64,000 bases of DNA from Cupriavidus consociatus (GTDB lineage Bacteria; Pseudomonadota; Gammaproteobacteria; Burkholderiales; Burkholderiaceae), in contig NZ_JAGIQA010000005.1 in NCBI RefSeq assembly GCF_017814975.1, positions 1 through 64,000 of the forward strand. The letters are read 5' to 3'. Positions within the stretch are counted from its first letter, which is position 1. Each line of letters opens with the position of its first letter. The notes beneath the pieces are model-generated. The model was not told where the DNA came from. It saw only the letters and a program-made list of their open reading frames with translations, and made no database searches. Positions 33,530 to 42,858 of the stretch are shown in pieces. The position numbers were made by a program, and so were the translations under genes.

Positions 33530-35644
33530 TCACCGCCACATATTCCGCATCCGGCTGGCCAGATCCACCGGCGCCAACGCCGGTTTCACCTTCCCTTCCC
33601 CCGGCATCGGCGGCGGCGGCCATGCCCGGCTGTGGAAATTCGGCATCACGCGGTTCGGAATGAACCGCGTGCGCGACGCATACACATGCCGGTCGCCAAA
33701 TCCCACCTGCTGGTGCACGTAGAAGCGCTGCGGCACGATGACGTCGAGATGGTCCTTGGCCCGCGTCATCGCCACATACAGCAGCCGCCGCTCTTCCTCT
33801 ATCTCTTCCGTCGTGCCCGTCGCCAGGTCGCTCGGCATGCAGCCATCGACGGCATTGAGCACATAAACGGCCTTCCACTCCTGCCCCTTGGCCGAGTGGA
33901 TGGTAGACAGGATCAGGTAATCCTCGTCGCGCGAGGGCACGCCGGATTCATCGCTGGAGGCGCTGGGCGGGTCGAGCGTGAGTTCCGTCAGGAAGCGCTC
34001 GCGCGCGCCATAGGTGGCGGCGATGCGCTCCAGTTGCTGCAGGTCGGCCTGGCGCGCGGCGGCGTCGTCATGCAGGCGTTCGAGGTGCGGCGTGTACCAG
34101 GCCAGCACCTGCTCGAACTCCGACGGCCACGGCGAGGCCGGCGCCATCAGCGCGCGCGCCAGCGTCAGCAGCTCTGCCCACGCGGGTGCGGCAGCCGGCG
34201 GCGGCTCGAATTCCTGCAGCGAGAACAGCGGCTCGGTGGCTAGCGCCAGCGCATCCAGCACGCGCGCCGCGGTCTTGGGGCCGATGCCCGGCAGCAGTTG
34301 CAGCGTGCGGAAGCCTGCCATGCGGTCGCGCGGGTTTTCCAGCCAGCGCACCACGGCCAGCACGTCCTTTACGTGTGTCGATTCCAGGAACTTGAGCCCG
34401 CCGAACTTCACGAACGGGATATTGCGGCGCGCCAGTTCGATCTCGACCTGCGCGCTGTGGTCGGCGGCACGGAACAGCACCGCCTGCGCCATCAGCGCCA
34501 GGCCGGCCTCGCGCCGCGCCAGCACCTGCTCGACCACGTAGCGCGCCTGGTCGGCCTCGTCGTTGACGACAATGATGCCGGGCTTCTCCGCCGACAGCCG
34601 CTCGGACCAGAGATCCTTGGTATAGCGCTCGGCCGCCAGTCCGATCACGGCGTTGGCGGCCTGCAGGATCGGCTGGGTCGAGCGGTAGTTCTGCGACAGC
34701 GTCACCTGCTGCGCGGGCGGTGTGAACTGCTGCGGGAAATCGAGGATATTGCGCACGGTCGCGCCACGGAACGCGTAGATCGACTGGGCATCGTCGCCGA
34801 CCACGGTCAGGCCGCGGCCATCGGGCCGCATGGCCAGCAGGATCGACGCCTGCAGCGCGTTGGTGTCCTGGTATTCGTCGACCAGGACATGGTCGAAGCG
34901 CGCCCCCACGTCCTGCGCGATGGCCGGCTCGGCCATGGCCTGCGCCCAGTACAGCAGCAGGTCGTCGTAATCGAGCACGTGCTGCTTCTGCTTGGCCTCG
35001 ACATAGCCCGCAAACAGTGTACGCAGCGCATCGGCCCACATCGCGTAGCGCGGGAACTGCTGCTTGAGCACGTCCTCCAGCGGCGCCTGCGTGTTGACCA
35101 CGCGCGAGTAGATCGACAGGCAGGTCTCCTTTTTGGGGAAGCGGCTGGCGGTCTCGGACAGGCCCAGGTCGTGGCGCACCACGTGCATCAGGTCGGCGGC
35201 ATCGCCGCGGTCGCTGATGGTGAAGGCGGGCGACAGGCCCAGTGTCTCGGCGTATTCGCGTAGCAGGCGCGCGCCGATCGCGTGGAAGGTGCCCGACCAT
35301 TGCAGCGCGGCGCGGCCCGCCCCTGTCTGCGTGCCCAGCGCCTGGTCGACGATGCGCTCGACGCGCCGGCCCATTTCGGCGGCGGCGCGGCGCGAGAAGG
35401 TCAGCAGCAGGATGCGGCGCGGATCGGCGCCGCCCAGCACCAGGTGCGCGACCCGGTGCGCCAGCGTATTGGTCTTGCCCGATCCCGCGCCGGCAATGAT
35501 CAGCAGCGGCGCGTCGCTGCCGTGCTCGACCGCGGCGCGCTGCTCCGGATTGAGTCGGGACAGGTAGGAGGCGGGGCCTGTGTCGGCCGCATCGGGGGCA
35601 AGGGCGGATTCGAGATCCGCGGCGGGGGCAAGGTCCAGTGACAC
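33530..35644 (-). CDS. ATP-dependent DNA helicase, UvrD/Rep superfamily 1
   Basis: A 704-residue 3'-5' helicase. Motif Ia region LNPEQRAAVEHGSDAPLLI, Walker A AGAGSGKTNTL (about residues 46-56), motif II VDEYQDTN, motif III VVGDDAQSIYAFRGA, motif IV QNYRSTQPIL, and motif V/VI with STIHSAKGQEWKAVYV and EERRLLYVAMTRAKDHL. A helix-hairpin-helix-like LPGIGPKTAARVLDAL lies near residue 440. I chose the GTG at 35644; the open frame upstream contains a LexA box and has no family similarity, and a nearby alternative start is possible. SOS control is suggested by that box. Confidence 0.88.
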   Translation of the reverse strand: MSLDLAPAADLESALAPDAADTGPASYLSRLNPEQRAAVEHGSDAPLLIIAGAGSGKTNTLAHRVAHLVLGGADPRRILLLTFSRRAAAEMGRRVERIVDQALGTQTGAGRAALQWSGTFHAIGARLLREYAETLGLSPAFTISDRGDAADLMHVVRHDLGLSETASRFPKKETCLSIYSRVVNTQAPLEDVLKQQFPRYAMWADALRTLFAGYVEAKQKQHVLDYDDLLLYWAQAMAEPAIAQDVGARFDHVLVDEYQDTNALQASILLAMRPDGRGLTVVGDDAQSIYAFRGATVRNILDFPQQFTPPAQQVTLSQNYRSTQPILQAANAVIGLAAERYTKDLWSERLSAEKPGIIVVNDEADQARYVVEQVLARREAGLALMAQAVLFRAADHSAQVEIELARRNIPFVKFGGLKFLESTHVKDVLAVVRWLENPRDRMAGFRTLQLLPGIGPKTAARVLDALALATEPLFSLQEFEPPPAAAPAWAELLTLARALMAPASPWPSEFEQVLAWYTPHLERLHDDAAARQADLQQLERIAATYGARERFLTELTLDPPSASSDESGVPSRDEDYLILSTIHSAKGQEWKAVYVLNAVDGCMPSDLATGTTEEIEEERRLLYVAMTRAKDHLDVIVPQRFYVHQQVGFGDRHVYASRTRFIPNRVMPNFHSRAWPPPPMPGEGKVKPALAPVDLASRMRNMWR

Positions 35645-35685
35645 AGGCAGCAAAGAGATTGGGCGGGCAAAAAAGCTGGCGCTAA

Positions 35686-35701
35686 CTGTATATCCATACA
35701 G
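35686..35701. promoter_or_regulatory. LexA box upstream of the helicase gene
   Basis: CTGTATATCCATACAG reads as CTGT-N8-ACAG with an AT-rich core, a near-consensus SOS box. It sits 42 bp upstream of the proposed GTG start. Confidence 0.8.
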
Positions 35702-35748
35702 CCCCGCAGTGCAAGCCGCTTCGCGCGGGATCGGGCACGAATCAACAA

Positions 35749-35777
35749 AAAAGGTGCTCGATGAGCACCTTTTCCTG
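35749..35777 (-). terminator. Bidirectional-looking terminator after the TlpA-like gene
   Basis: Seven-bp stem GGTGCTC/GAGCACC with a 3-nt loop, flanked by AAAAAA on one side and TTTT on the other. On the minus strand it follows the stop at 35797 by about 20 bp. Confidence 0.8.
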
Positions 35778-35796
35778 AATGTTGCGGGCGACAGCG

Positions 35797-36330
35797 TTAC
35801 GCAGACTTTGCCAGCGCGCCGTCCAGCAGCTTGTGCAGCGCATCCCACTCGGGCTCGCCCACATAGCGCTTGAGGATGCGTCCGTCCTTGTCGACCACGA
35901 AGGTGGTCGGCGTCAGCTGCACATTGCCGAAGGCCCTGGCAGCGGAGCCATCCGAATCCATCGCGACCTTGAACGGCAGCCCACGCGTCTTGGCGTAGTT
36001 CATCACGTACATCGGCGGGTCATAGTTCATCGCCACGGCGACGAACTCCAGCCCCTTGCCCTTGAACTGCTCGTAGGTCTTGACCATGTCGGGCATTTCC
36101 TTGATGCAGGTGGCGCAGCTGGTCGCCCAGAAATTGACCAGGTAGACCTTGCCCTTCAGGTCGGCGGTGCTGAGCTTTTCCCCCGACAGCAGCGTGAACG
36201 TGGCCGCCGGCGCGGCGTTGGCCGGCGCCATTGCGCGGTAGCCGAACCAGCCCAGCAGCGCCAGCACGACGACGGCGGCGACGATGGGCCAGGGCTTGCG
36301 GGAGGACTTGGCGGAAGCGGAAGTGGTCAT
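35797..36330 (-). CDS. TlpA family periplasmic thiol:disulfide oxidoreductase
   Basis: A 177-residue membrane-anchored thioredoxin-fold protein. An N-terminal signal anchor (PWPIVAAVVVLALLGWFGY, residues 13-31) leads to the thioredoxin domain with active site CATC in NFWATSCATCIKEMP (about residues 65-79) and the cis-proline region LTPTTFVVD. TlpA/ResA-type proteins keep periplasmic thiols reduced, for example in cytochrome c maturation; the client is not known here. The ATG at 36330 gives a proper anchor; the frame is open 16 codons further. Confidence 0.88.
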   Translation of the reverse strand: MTTSASAKSSRKPWPIVAAVVVLALLGWFGYRAMAPANAAPAATFTLLSGEKLSTADLKGKVYLVNFWATSCATCIKEMPDMVKTYEQFKGKGLEFVAVAMNYDPPMYVMNYAKTRGLPFKVAMDSDGSAARAFGNVQLTPTTFVVDKDGRILKRYVGEPEWDALHKLLDGALAKSA

Positions 36331-36455
36331 GGGAAGGGGGAAGGCGGGAAAGCGAATTCTCTTCGGGCAACGACACATTCTAATGCCGCAGGCGCCGCCG
36401 TGCTGCCCGGGGTGTGCTGCGGCAATCTGCCGCGATGCCGGGGCCGCCGCGCGGT

Positions 36456-36974
36456 TCAGCGCCGTGTGGCGATGGCGGCGCGTGCCTGGTCCAGCGCCTG
36501 CTCCAGGTAGGCGCCGTAGAAATCGGGCTGCATGCCGCGCAGCGGACTGGCGGCGGCGCGGCCCTGCCGATCAAGGAACAGCACCGTCGGCGCCACCCGC
36601 ACCTGGTGCGCCCGCGCCCAGTCGCGCGCGGTGGTCACGCTGCCGTCGGCATCGCGCAGCGGCGTGGCGGCGGTCAGGTCCAGCTCGCGCACCGCGATCT
36701 CGCCGGCGGCGGCCTGCGGGCCGAGGTAGTTGCGGCGCACCGCCTCGCAATAGCCGCATTCCGGCATCGACACCAGCAGTACCAGCGGCTCGCCGCGTTG
36801 CGCGGCGTCGGCGCCGTGCGCGGCCAGGTCGGTGGCGGCGGGCAGGTGCGCCGTGCCCCCCGCCAACGCCGCGCCGGCGGCCGCTGCCAGCAGCGCGCAG
36901 GCGGCCAGACGCGCGAGCCGGAGCAGGGCGGTCCGGGTTGGTAAGACGGGGCGGGGCAAGGCGGGAGCAGGCAT
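36456..36974 (-). CDS. Exported thioredoxin-fold protein, SoxW-like
   Basis: A 172-residue exported protein: hydrophobic signal (RLARLAACALLAAAAGAALA), then a thioredoxin-like domain with active site CGYC in SMPECGYCEAVRRNYL and the cis-proline segment RVAPTVLFLDRQGR. This form resembles SoxW/thioredoxin-related reductants of the periplasm. I chose the ATG at 36974 so that the signal lies at the N-terminus. It is transcribed before, and divergent from the lipoprotein gene at 37115. Partner and substrate are unknown. Confidence 0.8.
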   Translation of the reverse strand: MPAPALPRPVLPTRTALLRLARLAACALLAAAAGAALAGGTAHLPAATDLAAHGADAAQRGEPLVLLVSMPECGYCEAVRRNYLGPQAAAGEIAVRELDLTAATPLRDADGSVTTARDWARAHQVRVAPTVLFLDRQGRAAASPLRGMQPDFYGAYLEQALDQARAAIATRR

Positions 36975-37114
36975 GCGGTCGTGAAAAACTGTCAGGCGGC
37001 GCACCCTGCACCGGGGCGCCGCTTCCGCGATAATACCGGTTTCCGCCCGCAGCCGACGGCGGTCGCCAGAGCCGTTCCATCGCCTGCGCGCGCTGTCCGC
37101 CACACGCTTCTCGC

Positions 37115-37726
37115 ATGCGTCCTCTTTCGCCCCCGTCATCGAGCCCTGCCGCCCTGGCCCGCAGTCCCATATTGCGCCGCGCCGCCGTATGCGCAGCGCT
37201 GGCCCTCTGTGCCTGTTCGCCCCGCTATGACTGGCGCACGATCCAGTCGGGCGAGGGCGCCTATGCCGCGCTCTATCCCGGCAAGCCCAGCAGCGCCGCG
37301 CGCGACGTCACCATCGCCGGCCGCAAGCTGCCCATGACGATGGAGGCCGCGCGCGTCGACGACACGCTGTTCGCCGTGGGCGTGGTCACGCTGCCCGCCG
37401 ACGACGAAGGGCTGCGGCGCGAGGCGCTGGCGGCGATGCAGGCGGGCCTGCTGGCCAACCTCGGCACGGCGTCGGGCGAGCCGCCGCGCACGCGGCCGGT
37501 CACGATCACGACCGCCGACAAGCCGGGGCGGCAGCTTGCCGGCGTGGAAGTGCAGGCCAGCGGCGTGTCGCCGCAGGACCAGTCGCCACGGCGGCTGACC
37601 GCGCGGCTGGTGGCGGTGGGCGCGCGCGCCTACCAGGCCGTGGTGCTGGAGTCCGGCGACGCCGCGCGCGACCAGCGCCAGGCCGAGCAGGTGGAGCAGT
37701 TCCTCGGCGGCTTCCATCCGTTCTGA
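37115..37726 (+). CDS. Hypothetical lipoprotein
   Basis: A 203-residue protein that I do not recognise beyond its export signal. A hydrophobic segment ends in a lipobox LALCAC (cysteine about residue 29 or 31), predicting lipid attachment. The mature part begins SPRYDWRTIQSGEGAYAALYPGKP and resembles uncharacterised Burkholderiales proteins. It contains no obvious catalytic motif. The neighbour upstream on the other strand is the SoxW-like gene; a LysE exporter gene follows after 87 bp. Confidence 0.7.
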   Translation: MRPLSPPSSSPAALARSPILRRAAVCAALALCACSPRYDWRTIQSGEGAYAALYPGKPSSAARDVTIAGRKLPMTMEAARVDDTLFAVGVVTLPADDEGLRREALAAMQAGLLANLGTASGEPPRTRPVTITTADKPGRQLAGVEVQASGVSPQDQSPRRLTARLVAVGARAYQAVVLESGDAARDQRQAEQVEQFLGGFHPF

Positions 37727-37813
37727 CGTCCCGAAGGGCGCCGCGGGCAAACAGGGTTCGTGCCGTGGCCGCGTCAGCGCGGCGGCGGCAATTGTCGTCA
37801 AAGGAGAATCGAA

Positions 37814-38455
37814 ATGCGTTGGGAAGTGTGGCTGGCTTATTTCGCCGCGTGCTGGGTGATTGCGGTGTCGCCGGGATCGGGGGCGGTGCTGTCGATGAGC
37901 CACGGCCTGTCGTATGGCCTGCGCAAGACCACTACCACCATCTTCGGCCTGCAGACCGGGCTGGTGATTGTGCTGCTGGTGGCCGGCGGCGGGCTGGGCG
38001 CGCTGCTGCTGGCCTCGGAGCAGGCCTTCATGGTGGTGAAGACCGTCGGCGCGCTGTATCTGATCTACCTGGGCTTGCAGCAATGGCGCGCGAAGGTGCA
38101 AGACAGCGAGGGTGCCAGCGAGGGTCCCGCACGCGTGGCCGTGATGAGCCCGCGCCGGCGTTTCGCCACCGGGCTGCTGACCAACGTGACCAATCCCAAG
38201 GGCATCATCTTCATGGTCGCGGTGCTGCCGCAGTTCATCGATCCCAATCACCCGCTGGCGCCGCAGCTGGCCATCCTGGCGCTGACCATGTGCTGCGTCG
38301 ACCTGGTGGTGATGCATGGCTACGCGCTGCTGGCCTCGCGCATGCAGGGCCTGTTCCGCAATGCGCGCGCGGTGCGCTGGCAGAACCGCTTCTTCGGCGG
38401 CGTGCTGATGGCGGTTGGCGCGGCGCTGTTCTTCGTGCGCCGGCAGCACGCCTGA
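37814..38455 (+). CDS. LysE/RhtB family amino acid exporter
   Basis: A 213-residue inner-membrane exporter with six predicted spans. The N-terminal motif VIAVSPGSGAVLSMSHGLSYGLRKT and the central FATGLLTNVTNPKGIIFMVAVLPQFI are diagnostic of LysE/RhtB. The family exports homoserine, threonine, leucine or similar amino acids; the specificity is not predictable. AAGGAG at 37801-37806 lies upstream of the ATG at 37814, which excludes an earlier in-frame ATG. Confidence 0.93.
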   Translation: MRWEVWLAYFAACWVIAVSPGSGAVLSMSHGLSYGLRKTTTTIFGLQTGLVIVLLVAGGGLGALLLASEQAFMVVKTVGALYLIYLGLQQWRAKVQDSEGASEGPARVAVMSPRRRFATGLLTNVTNPKGIIFMVAVLPQFIDPNHPLAPQLAILALTMCCVDLVVMHGYALLASRMQGLFRNARAVRWQNRFFGGVLMAVGAALFFVRRQHA

Positions 38456-38525
38456 GCGCCGGCACTGGCGCCAACCCGCGGGGTTTGCTTCAATGAGTGG
38501 GAACCCCGGCCACGGAGAGCCACAT

Positions 38526-38705
38526 ATGCCAGCCTCGCAGATTCCCCGCGCCGGCGCGCGCGTGCTGCCGCGCCACACCGTGCCTCCGGTGGAAGAACCC
38601 TCGCCGCCGGGCGTGCCGCCCGACTTGCCATTGCCGCCGGAAGAAGATCCGGTGCCGCCGCCGGTCGAACCGCCGGTGGCGACGCCCGCCGGAAGACGCG
38701 CGTAG
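38526..38705 (+). CDS. Small proline-rich protein
   Basis: A possible 59-residue protein with a proline-rich centre (PPVEEPSPPGVPPDLPLPP, then repeated PPP/VEPPV). GGAGAG lies 7 bp before the ATG, and codon bias is like the neighbours. No family recognised; no signal peptide. The good ribosome site is the main reason to keep it. Confidence 0.45.
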   Translation: MPASQIPRAGARVLPRHTVPPVEEPSPPGVPPDLPLPPEEDPVPPPVEPPVATPAGRRA

Positions 38706-38990
38706 GGATCGCCGCGGCCCGCCCGGACCGCGTCACGCCGTCCTCCCCTCGTCGGCACGGCGCGGCGCTTTGCGCGGCGCCGGGCATAGCTCGCCTGTCA
38801 CGCTGGGGGCGCAAAGTATGGCGGTCCATGCCGCGGCATCGTCCCGGGCGCGCTGGAACCCGCGCCTGTGCCTGGGTGGGGGCCACCGTGCTGACTGGCT
38901 TGGTTCATGCGGGCCTGCCGCGCGTGCCGGCCGGGCTCGCGCTGCCCGACCCACATCGCGCCGGTGTTCCCGGCAAGCAAGGAGCCCGCC

Positions 38991-40487
38991 ATGCCTACCA
39001 GCCGTTCCGCATCTTCAGCGTCTTCCTTCGGCACGCCCGATCCGCGGCCGGTGGACCTTGTGATCTTCGGCGGCGCCGGCGACCTGTCGGCCCGCAAGCT
39101 GCTGCCCTCGCTGTACATGTGCCATCGCGACGGCAACCTGCCCGAGGGCACGCGCATCATCGGCGTGGGCCGCCATGAATGGGATGCCGAAGCCTTCGCG
39201 CGTTTTGCCGACGAGCGGGCGCAGCCCTTCGTCGATGCGCGCTACCTTGATCCCGAAAAATGGCGCGCGTTCCTGCAGCGGCTCGACTTCGTGCGAGTGG
39301 ATGCCTCGCAACCCGGCCACTACGAGACGCTTGGGAAGGTGCTGCGCAGCGAGGCGCTGCACATCTACTACATGGCGATGCCGCCGGGCCTGTTCGCCGC
39401 GACCTGCGACAACCTGGCCGGGCACGGCCTGATTGCCGACGACACCCGGCTGGTGCTGGAGAAACCGCTGGGGGTCGACCTGGCCTCGGCTATCGCCATC
39501 AGCGAGGTGGTGACGCGCTACTTCAGCGAAGACCGCACCTACCGGATCGACCACTACCTCGGCAAGGAGACGGTGCAGAACCTGATGGCGCTGCGCTTCG
39601 GCAATTCGATCTTCGAGCCGCTGTGGCGCACGCCGTTCGTGTGCAGCGTGCAGATCACCGTGGCCGAGACAGTAGGCGTGGGCTCGCGTGGCGGCTTCTA
39701 CGACGAAGCCGGCGCCATGCGCGACATGATCCAGAACCACCTGCTGCAACTGGTCAGCATCCTGGCCATGGAGCCGCCCGCATCGCTCAACTCGGATGCC
39801 GTGCGCGACGAGAAGCTCAAGGTCTTGCGCTCATTGCGCCCGATGTCGCCCGAGGACGTGCGCCGCAACACGGTGCGCGGCCAGTACACCGCGGGCGCCA
39901 TCGGCGGCGAGCTGGTGCCCGGTTACCTGCAGGAGGACGGCATCCCGGCCGACAGCCGCACCGAGACCTTCGTGGCGATGCGCGCGGAGCTGGGTACCTG
40001 GCGCTGGAACAAGGTGCCTTTCTACCTTCGCACCGGCAAGCGCATGCAGGAACGGGTGACCGAGGTGGTGATCCAGTTTGCGGGGGTGCCGCATTCGATC
40101 TTCGATCCCGGCAGCACGCTGCGCGCCAACCGCATGGTGATACGGCTGCAGCCGGAAGAGTCGGTGCGGCTGATGCTGATGGTCAAGCAGCCGGGCGAAG
40201 GCATGAAGCTCAAGCCGCTGAGCCTGGCGCTGAACCTGGACTCGGCCTTCACCACGCGTCGCGCGGAAGCCTACGAGCGGCTGCTGCTTGACGTGATCCG
40301 GGGCCGGCTGGCGCTGTTCGTGCGGCGCGACGAACTGCAGGCCGCCTGGACCTGGGTCGATCCGATCCTGGAAGCCTGGCGGCATCAGGACGAAGGCCCG
40401 CGCCCCTACACCGCCGGCACCTGGGGGCCGGCGGCATCGTCCGCGTTCATGGCGCGCGAGGGCGTGCAGTGGTCGGAGGAAGCCTGA
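38991..40487 (+). CDS. zwf: Glucose-6-phosphate 1-dehydrogenase
   Basis: A 498-residue NADP-dependent dehydrogenase, first step of the Entner-Doudoroff and pentose phosphate routes. The coenzyme motif DLVIFGGAGDLSARKLLPSLY lies near residues 19-39 and the catalytic RIDHYLGKE near 185-193, both intact. AAGGAG precedes the ATG at 38991. No pgl, edd or eda follows, so it appears to stand alone. The next gene, comM, is convergent 73 bp away. Confidence 0.96.
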   Translation: MPTSRSASSASSFGTPDPRPVDLVIFGGAGDLSARKLLPSLYMCHRDGNLPEGTRIIGVGRHEWDAEAFARFADERAQPFVDARYLDPEKWRAFLQRLDFVRVDASQPGHYETLGKVLRSEALHIYYMAMPPGLFAATCDNLAGHGLIADDTRLVLEKPLGVDLASAIAISEVVTRYFSEDRTYRIDHYLGKETVQNLMALRFGNSIFEPLWRTPFVCSVQITVAETVGVGSRGGFYDEAGAMRDMIQNHLLQLVSILAMEPPASLNSDAVRDEKLKVLRSLRPMSPEDVRRNTVRGQYTAGAIGGELVPGYLQEDGIPADSRTETFVAMRAELGTWRWNKVPFYLRTGKRMQERVTEVVIQFAGVPHSIFDPGSTLRANRMVIRLQPEESVRLMLMVKQPGEGMKLKPLSLALNLDSAFTTRRAEAYERLLLDVIRGRLALFVRRDELQAAWTWVDPILEAWRHQDEGPRPYTAGTWGPAASSAFMAREGVQWSEEA

Positions 40488-40560
40488 ACGCCGCCGTCAC
40501 CGCCTTGCCCGGTGCGCCAGTCGTTCAGGGGTTGGCCCTGCCGCTTCGCTGCGGCTGGCG

Positions 40561-42102
40561 CTAGCCGGCCATCCGCAGCGCCCGCCGGTACTGGATCGCC
40601 TCGCCCACGTGGCTGGCGGTCAGTACCTCGGCGCGATCGAGGTCGGCAACCGTGCGCGCCACCTTCAGCACGCGGAAGTAAGAGCGCGCCGACCAGGCCA
40701 GCCGCGTCATCGCGCCGCGCAGCAGCGCCTGCGCCTGCGGCTCCAGCACGCAGTGCTGCTCGATCTCGCGGCCGCCAAGTTCGCTGTTGGGCTTGCCTTG
40801 CCGCGACAGCTGCAGCGCCCGCGCCGCCAGCACGCGCTCGCGCACCGCGGCGCTGGGCTCGCCCGGCGGGCCGTCGAGCATCTCGCCCTGGTCCTGGGCG
40901 GGCACTTCGATCTGCAGGTCGATCCGGTCGAGCATCGGCCCGGAAATGCGCGACTGGTAGCGGCGCACTTGGTCGGGGGTGCAACGGCATGGCCGGTCGG
41001 GATGCCCGAGATAGCCGCACGGGCAAGGGTTCATCGCCGCCACGAACTGGAAGCACGCGGGAAAGTCCGCGTGCCCGTTGGCGCGCGCGATGGTGATGCG
41101 CCCGGATTCCAGGGGTTCGCGCAGGACTTCGAGCACCCGGCGGTCGAATTCAGGCAACTCGTCCAGGAACAGGACGCCGTGGTGCGCCAGCGAGATCTCG
41201 CCCGGCCGCGGGTTGCCGCCACCGCCGACCATGGCCGGGCCCGACGCGGTGTGGTGCGGCGCGCGGCAGGGGCGCCGGCCCCACAGTTCGGTGCGGAAGC
41301 CGCCCGGCGTCAGGCTCATGACCGCGGCGGATTCCAGCGCCTCCTGCAGCGACATCGGCGGCAGCAGGCCCGGAAGCCGTTGCGCCAGCATCGACTTGCC
41401 GGTGCCGGGCGGACCCACCAGCAAGGCCGAGTGCTGACCGGCCGCCGCCACCTCCATGGCCCGGCGCGCCTGCGCCTGCCCGCGTACGTCGCGCATGTCG
41501 GGGCCGCTGGCGATCGACTTCGGCAGCGCGGCGGGCGCGGCGCGCGGCAGGCGGGCGTCCGGCTGGCCGCCGAGGTGCTCGCATACCTCGCGCAGCGTGG
41601 CGGCGGCGTGGACGGCCAGGTCTTCGATCAATGCCGCTTCGGGACCATTGTCGCGCGCCACCAGGAAGGCGCATGGGGCGGCGTCGGCAGCGTGGCGCGC
41701 GGCGTTGTCCTGCGCCAGGCACATCGCCATGGCCAGCGCGCCGCGCACTGGCCGCAACTCGCCCGACAACGACAGTTCGGCGGCGAATTCGTGGGCGTCG
41801 AGCGCATCGGACGGGATCTGGCCGCTGGCGGCCAGGATGCCCAGCGCGATGGCCAGGTCGAAGCGCCCGGATTCCTTGGGCAGGTCGGCCGGGGCCAGGT
41901 TGACGGTGATGCGCCGGTTGGGGAACTCGTAGCCGCTGTTGAGGATGGCGGCGCGCACGCGCTCGCGGCTCTCGCGCACGCCGGTGTCGGCCAGGCCGAC
42001 GATGGTGAACACCGGCAGGCCGTTGGCCAGGTGCGTTTCCACGCGCACCGGAGGCGCGGCGATGCCGGTCAGCGCGCGGCTGCGCAGGACGGCAAGACTC
42101 AT
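40561..42102 (-). CDS. comM: YifB/ComM family AAA ATPase (Mg-chelatase-like)
   Basis: A 513-residue ATPase. N-terminal Lon-protease-like fold (SRALTGIAAPPVRVETHLANGLP), Walker A VGPPGTGKSMLAQRLPG near residues 230-246, Walker B GVLFLDELPEF, and a C-terminal region with CRCTPDQVRRYQSRISGPMLDRIDL. ComM is a hexameric helicase that promotes branch migration when single-stranded DNA is taken up during natural transformation. The window also contains comF. It follows ubiK on the same strand, with a terminator between them. Confidence 0.93.
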   Translation of the reverse strand: MSLAVLRSRALTGIAAPPVRVETHLANGLPVFTIVGLADTGVRESRERVRAAILNSGYEFPNRRITVNLAPADLPKESGRFDLAIALGILAASGQIPSDALDAHEFAAELSLSGELRPVRGALAMAMCLAQDNAARHAADAAPCAFLVARDNGPEAALIEDLAVHAAATLREVCEHLGGQPDARLPRAAPAALPKSIASGPDMRDVRGQAQARRAMEVAAAGQHSALLVGPPGTGKSMLAQRLPGLLPPMSLQEALESAAVMSLTPGGFRTELWGRRPCRAPHHTASGPAMVGGGGNPRPGEISLAHHGVLFLDELPEFDRRVLEVLREPLESGRITIARANGHADFPACFQFVAAMNPCPCGYLGHPDRPCRCTPDQVRRYQSRISGPMLDRIDLQIEVPAQDQGEMLDGPPGEPSAAVRERVLAARALQLSRQGKPNSELGGREIEQHCVLEPQAQALLRGAMTRLAWSARSYFRVLKVARTVADLDRAEVLTASHVGEAIQYRRALRMAG

Positions 42103-42133
42103 GTCAGGCCCTCCATGTCATCGAATTGTTAAC

Positions 42134-42160
42134 AAAAAAGGCCGCCAGGATTGGCGGCCT
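42134..42160 (-). terminator. Terminator between ubiK and comM
   Basis: Nine-bp stem AGGCCGCCA/TGGCGGCCT with a 4-nt loop; on the minus strand it is followed by TTTTTTG. It ends the ubiK transcript 38 bp after its stop. Confidence 0.85.
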
Positions 42161-42197
42161 TCAGGCAGGCTGGCTCGGTCCGGTGGGACTGGCGGGC

Positions 42198-42476
42198 TCA
42201 CGCGCCTCCGGTGGAGTCCACCGCGCCGGCGCCAGGCGGAATGCCGGCGCGGCGCTCAAGTTCGGCCACGCGGGCTTCCAGCTCTTCCAGCCGGGCGCGG
42301 GTACGGGCCAGCACCTGCGATTGCACGTCGAACTCCTCGCGCGTGACCAGGTCGAGCCGCGCAAAGCCCTGCGTCATCATGCTGCGCACGTTCTTCTCGA
42401 TGTCCCTTGCCGGCGAATTGCGCAGCGCCTCGCTGACCTTGTTCTGCAGGTCGTTGAAGAGATCGGTCGGTTTCAT
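42198..42476 (-). CDS. ubiK: Ubiquinone biosynthesis accessory factor UbiK (BMFP/YqiC family)
   Basis: A 92-residue protein. The N-terminal amphipathic half (MKPTDLFNDLQNKVSEAL) is followed by a coiled coil (about residues 48-76, QVLARTRARLEELEARVAELERR), the full YqiC/BMFP pattern. UbiK assists the aerobic ubiquinone synthesis complex with UbiJ at the membrane. The ATG at 42476 has GGAGAAACC just upstream on the minus strand. Confidence 0.9.
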   Translation of the reverse strand: MKPTDLFNDLQNKVSEALRNSPARDIEKNVRSMMTQGFARLDLVTREEFDVQSQVLARTRARLEELEARVAELERRAGIPPGAGAVDSTGGA

Positions 42477-42768
42477 GGTTTCTCCTTTGCGCACCTGACT
42501 GGTGCCAATCCCGGTGGGCATCTGGCGTATCGCGCGCTTTCGCACTGCTTTTGGGCGCCCTGAATGCGGGCGGAAATCCCGTGGCGCAGGCGCACGCCGC
42601 CCCCGTCAGGTTTCAATTATCGCCCGTGAGGCACGTGGGGGAAAGCTCTTGCGTGCCCGCCTTCACACCTTTTCACGGGATCTGGCTTTGGTGCAAGGCA
42701 GATTGAAGCGCGGCCTGGGTCACCGGCGCGACGGGGACGGGGTTCCCGCTCGGGTAATTCTCATCGGC

Positions 42769-42784
42769 TGGCACGGCAGTTGCA
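42769..42784 (+). promoter_or_regulatory. Sigma-54 promoter of torF-glnK-amtB
   Basis: TGGCACG-GCAG-TTGCA is a perfect match to the -24/-12 consensus. The implied transcript start is near 42797, about 62 bp before the first ATG. An NtrC-type half-site TTGGTGCA lies upstream at about 42688-42696. The rest of the 42477-42858 gap holds no gene I can support. Confidence 0.88.
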
Positions 42785-42858
42785 GTAGTGATCGCGCCTG
42801 CCTCACCAAAATCCAACAAACGAAATCCGAGCCATCCCAGGAAAAGGAGAAGAAATCC

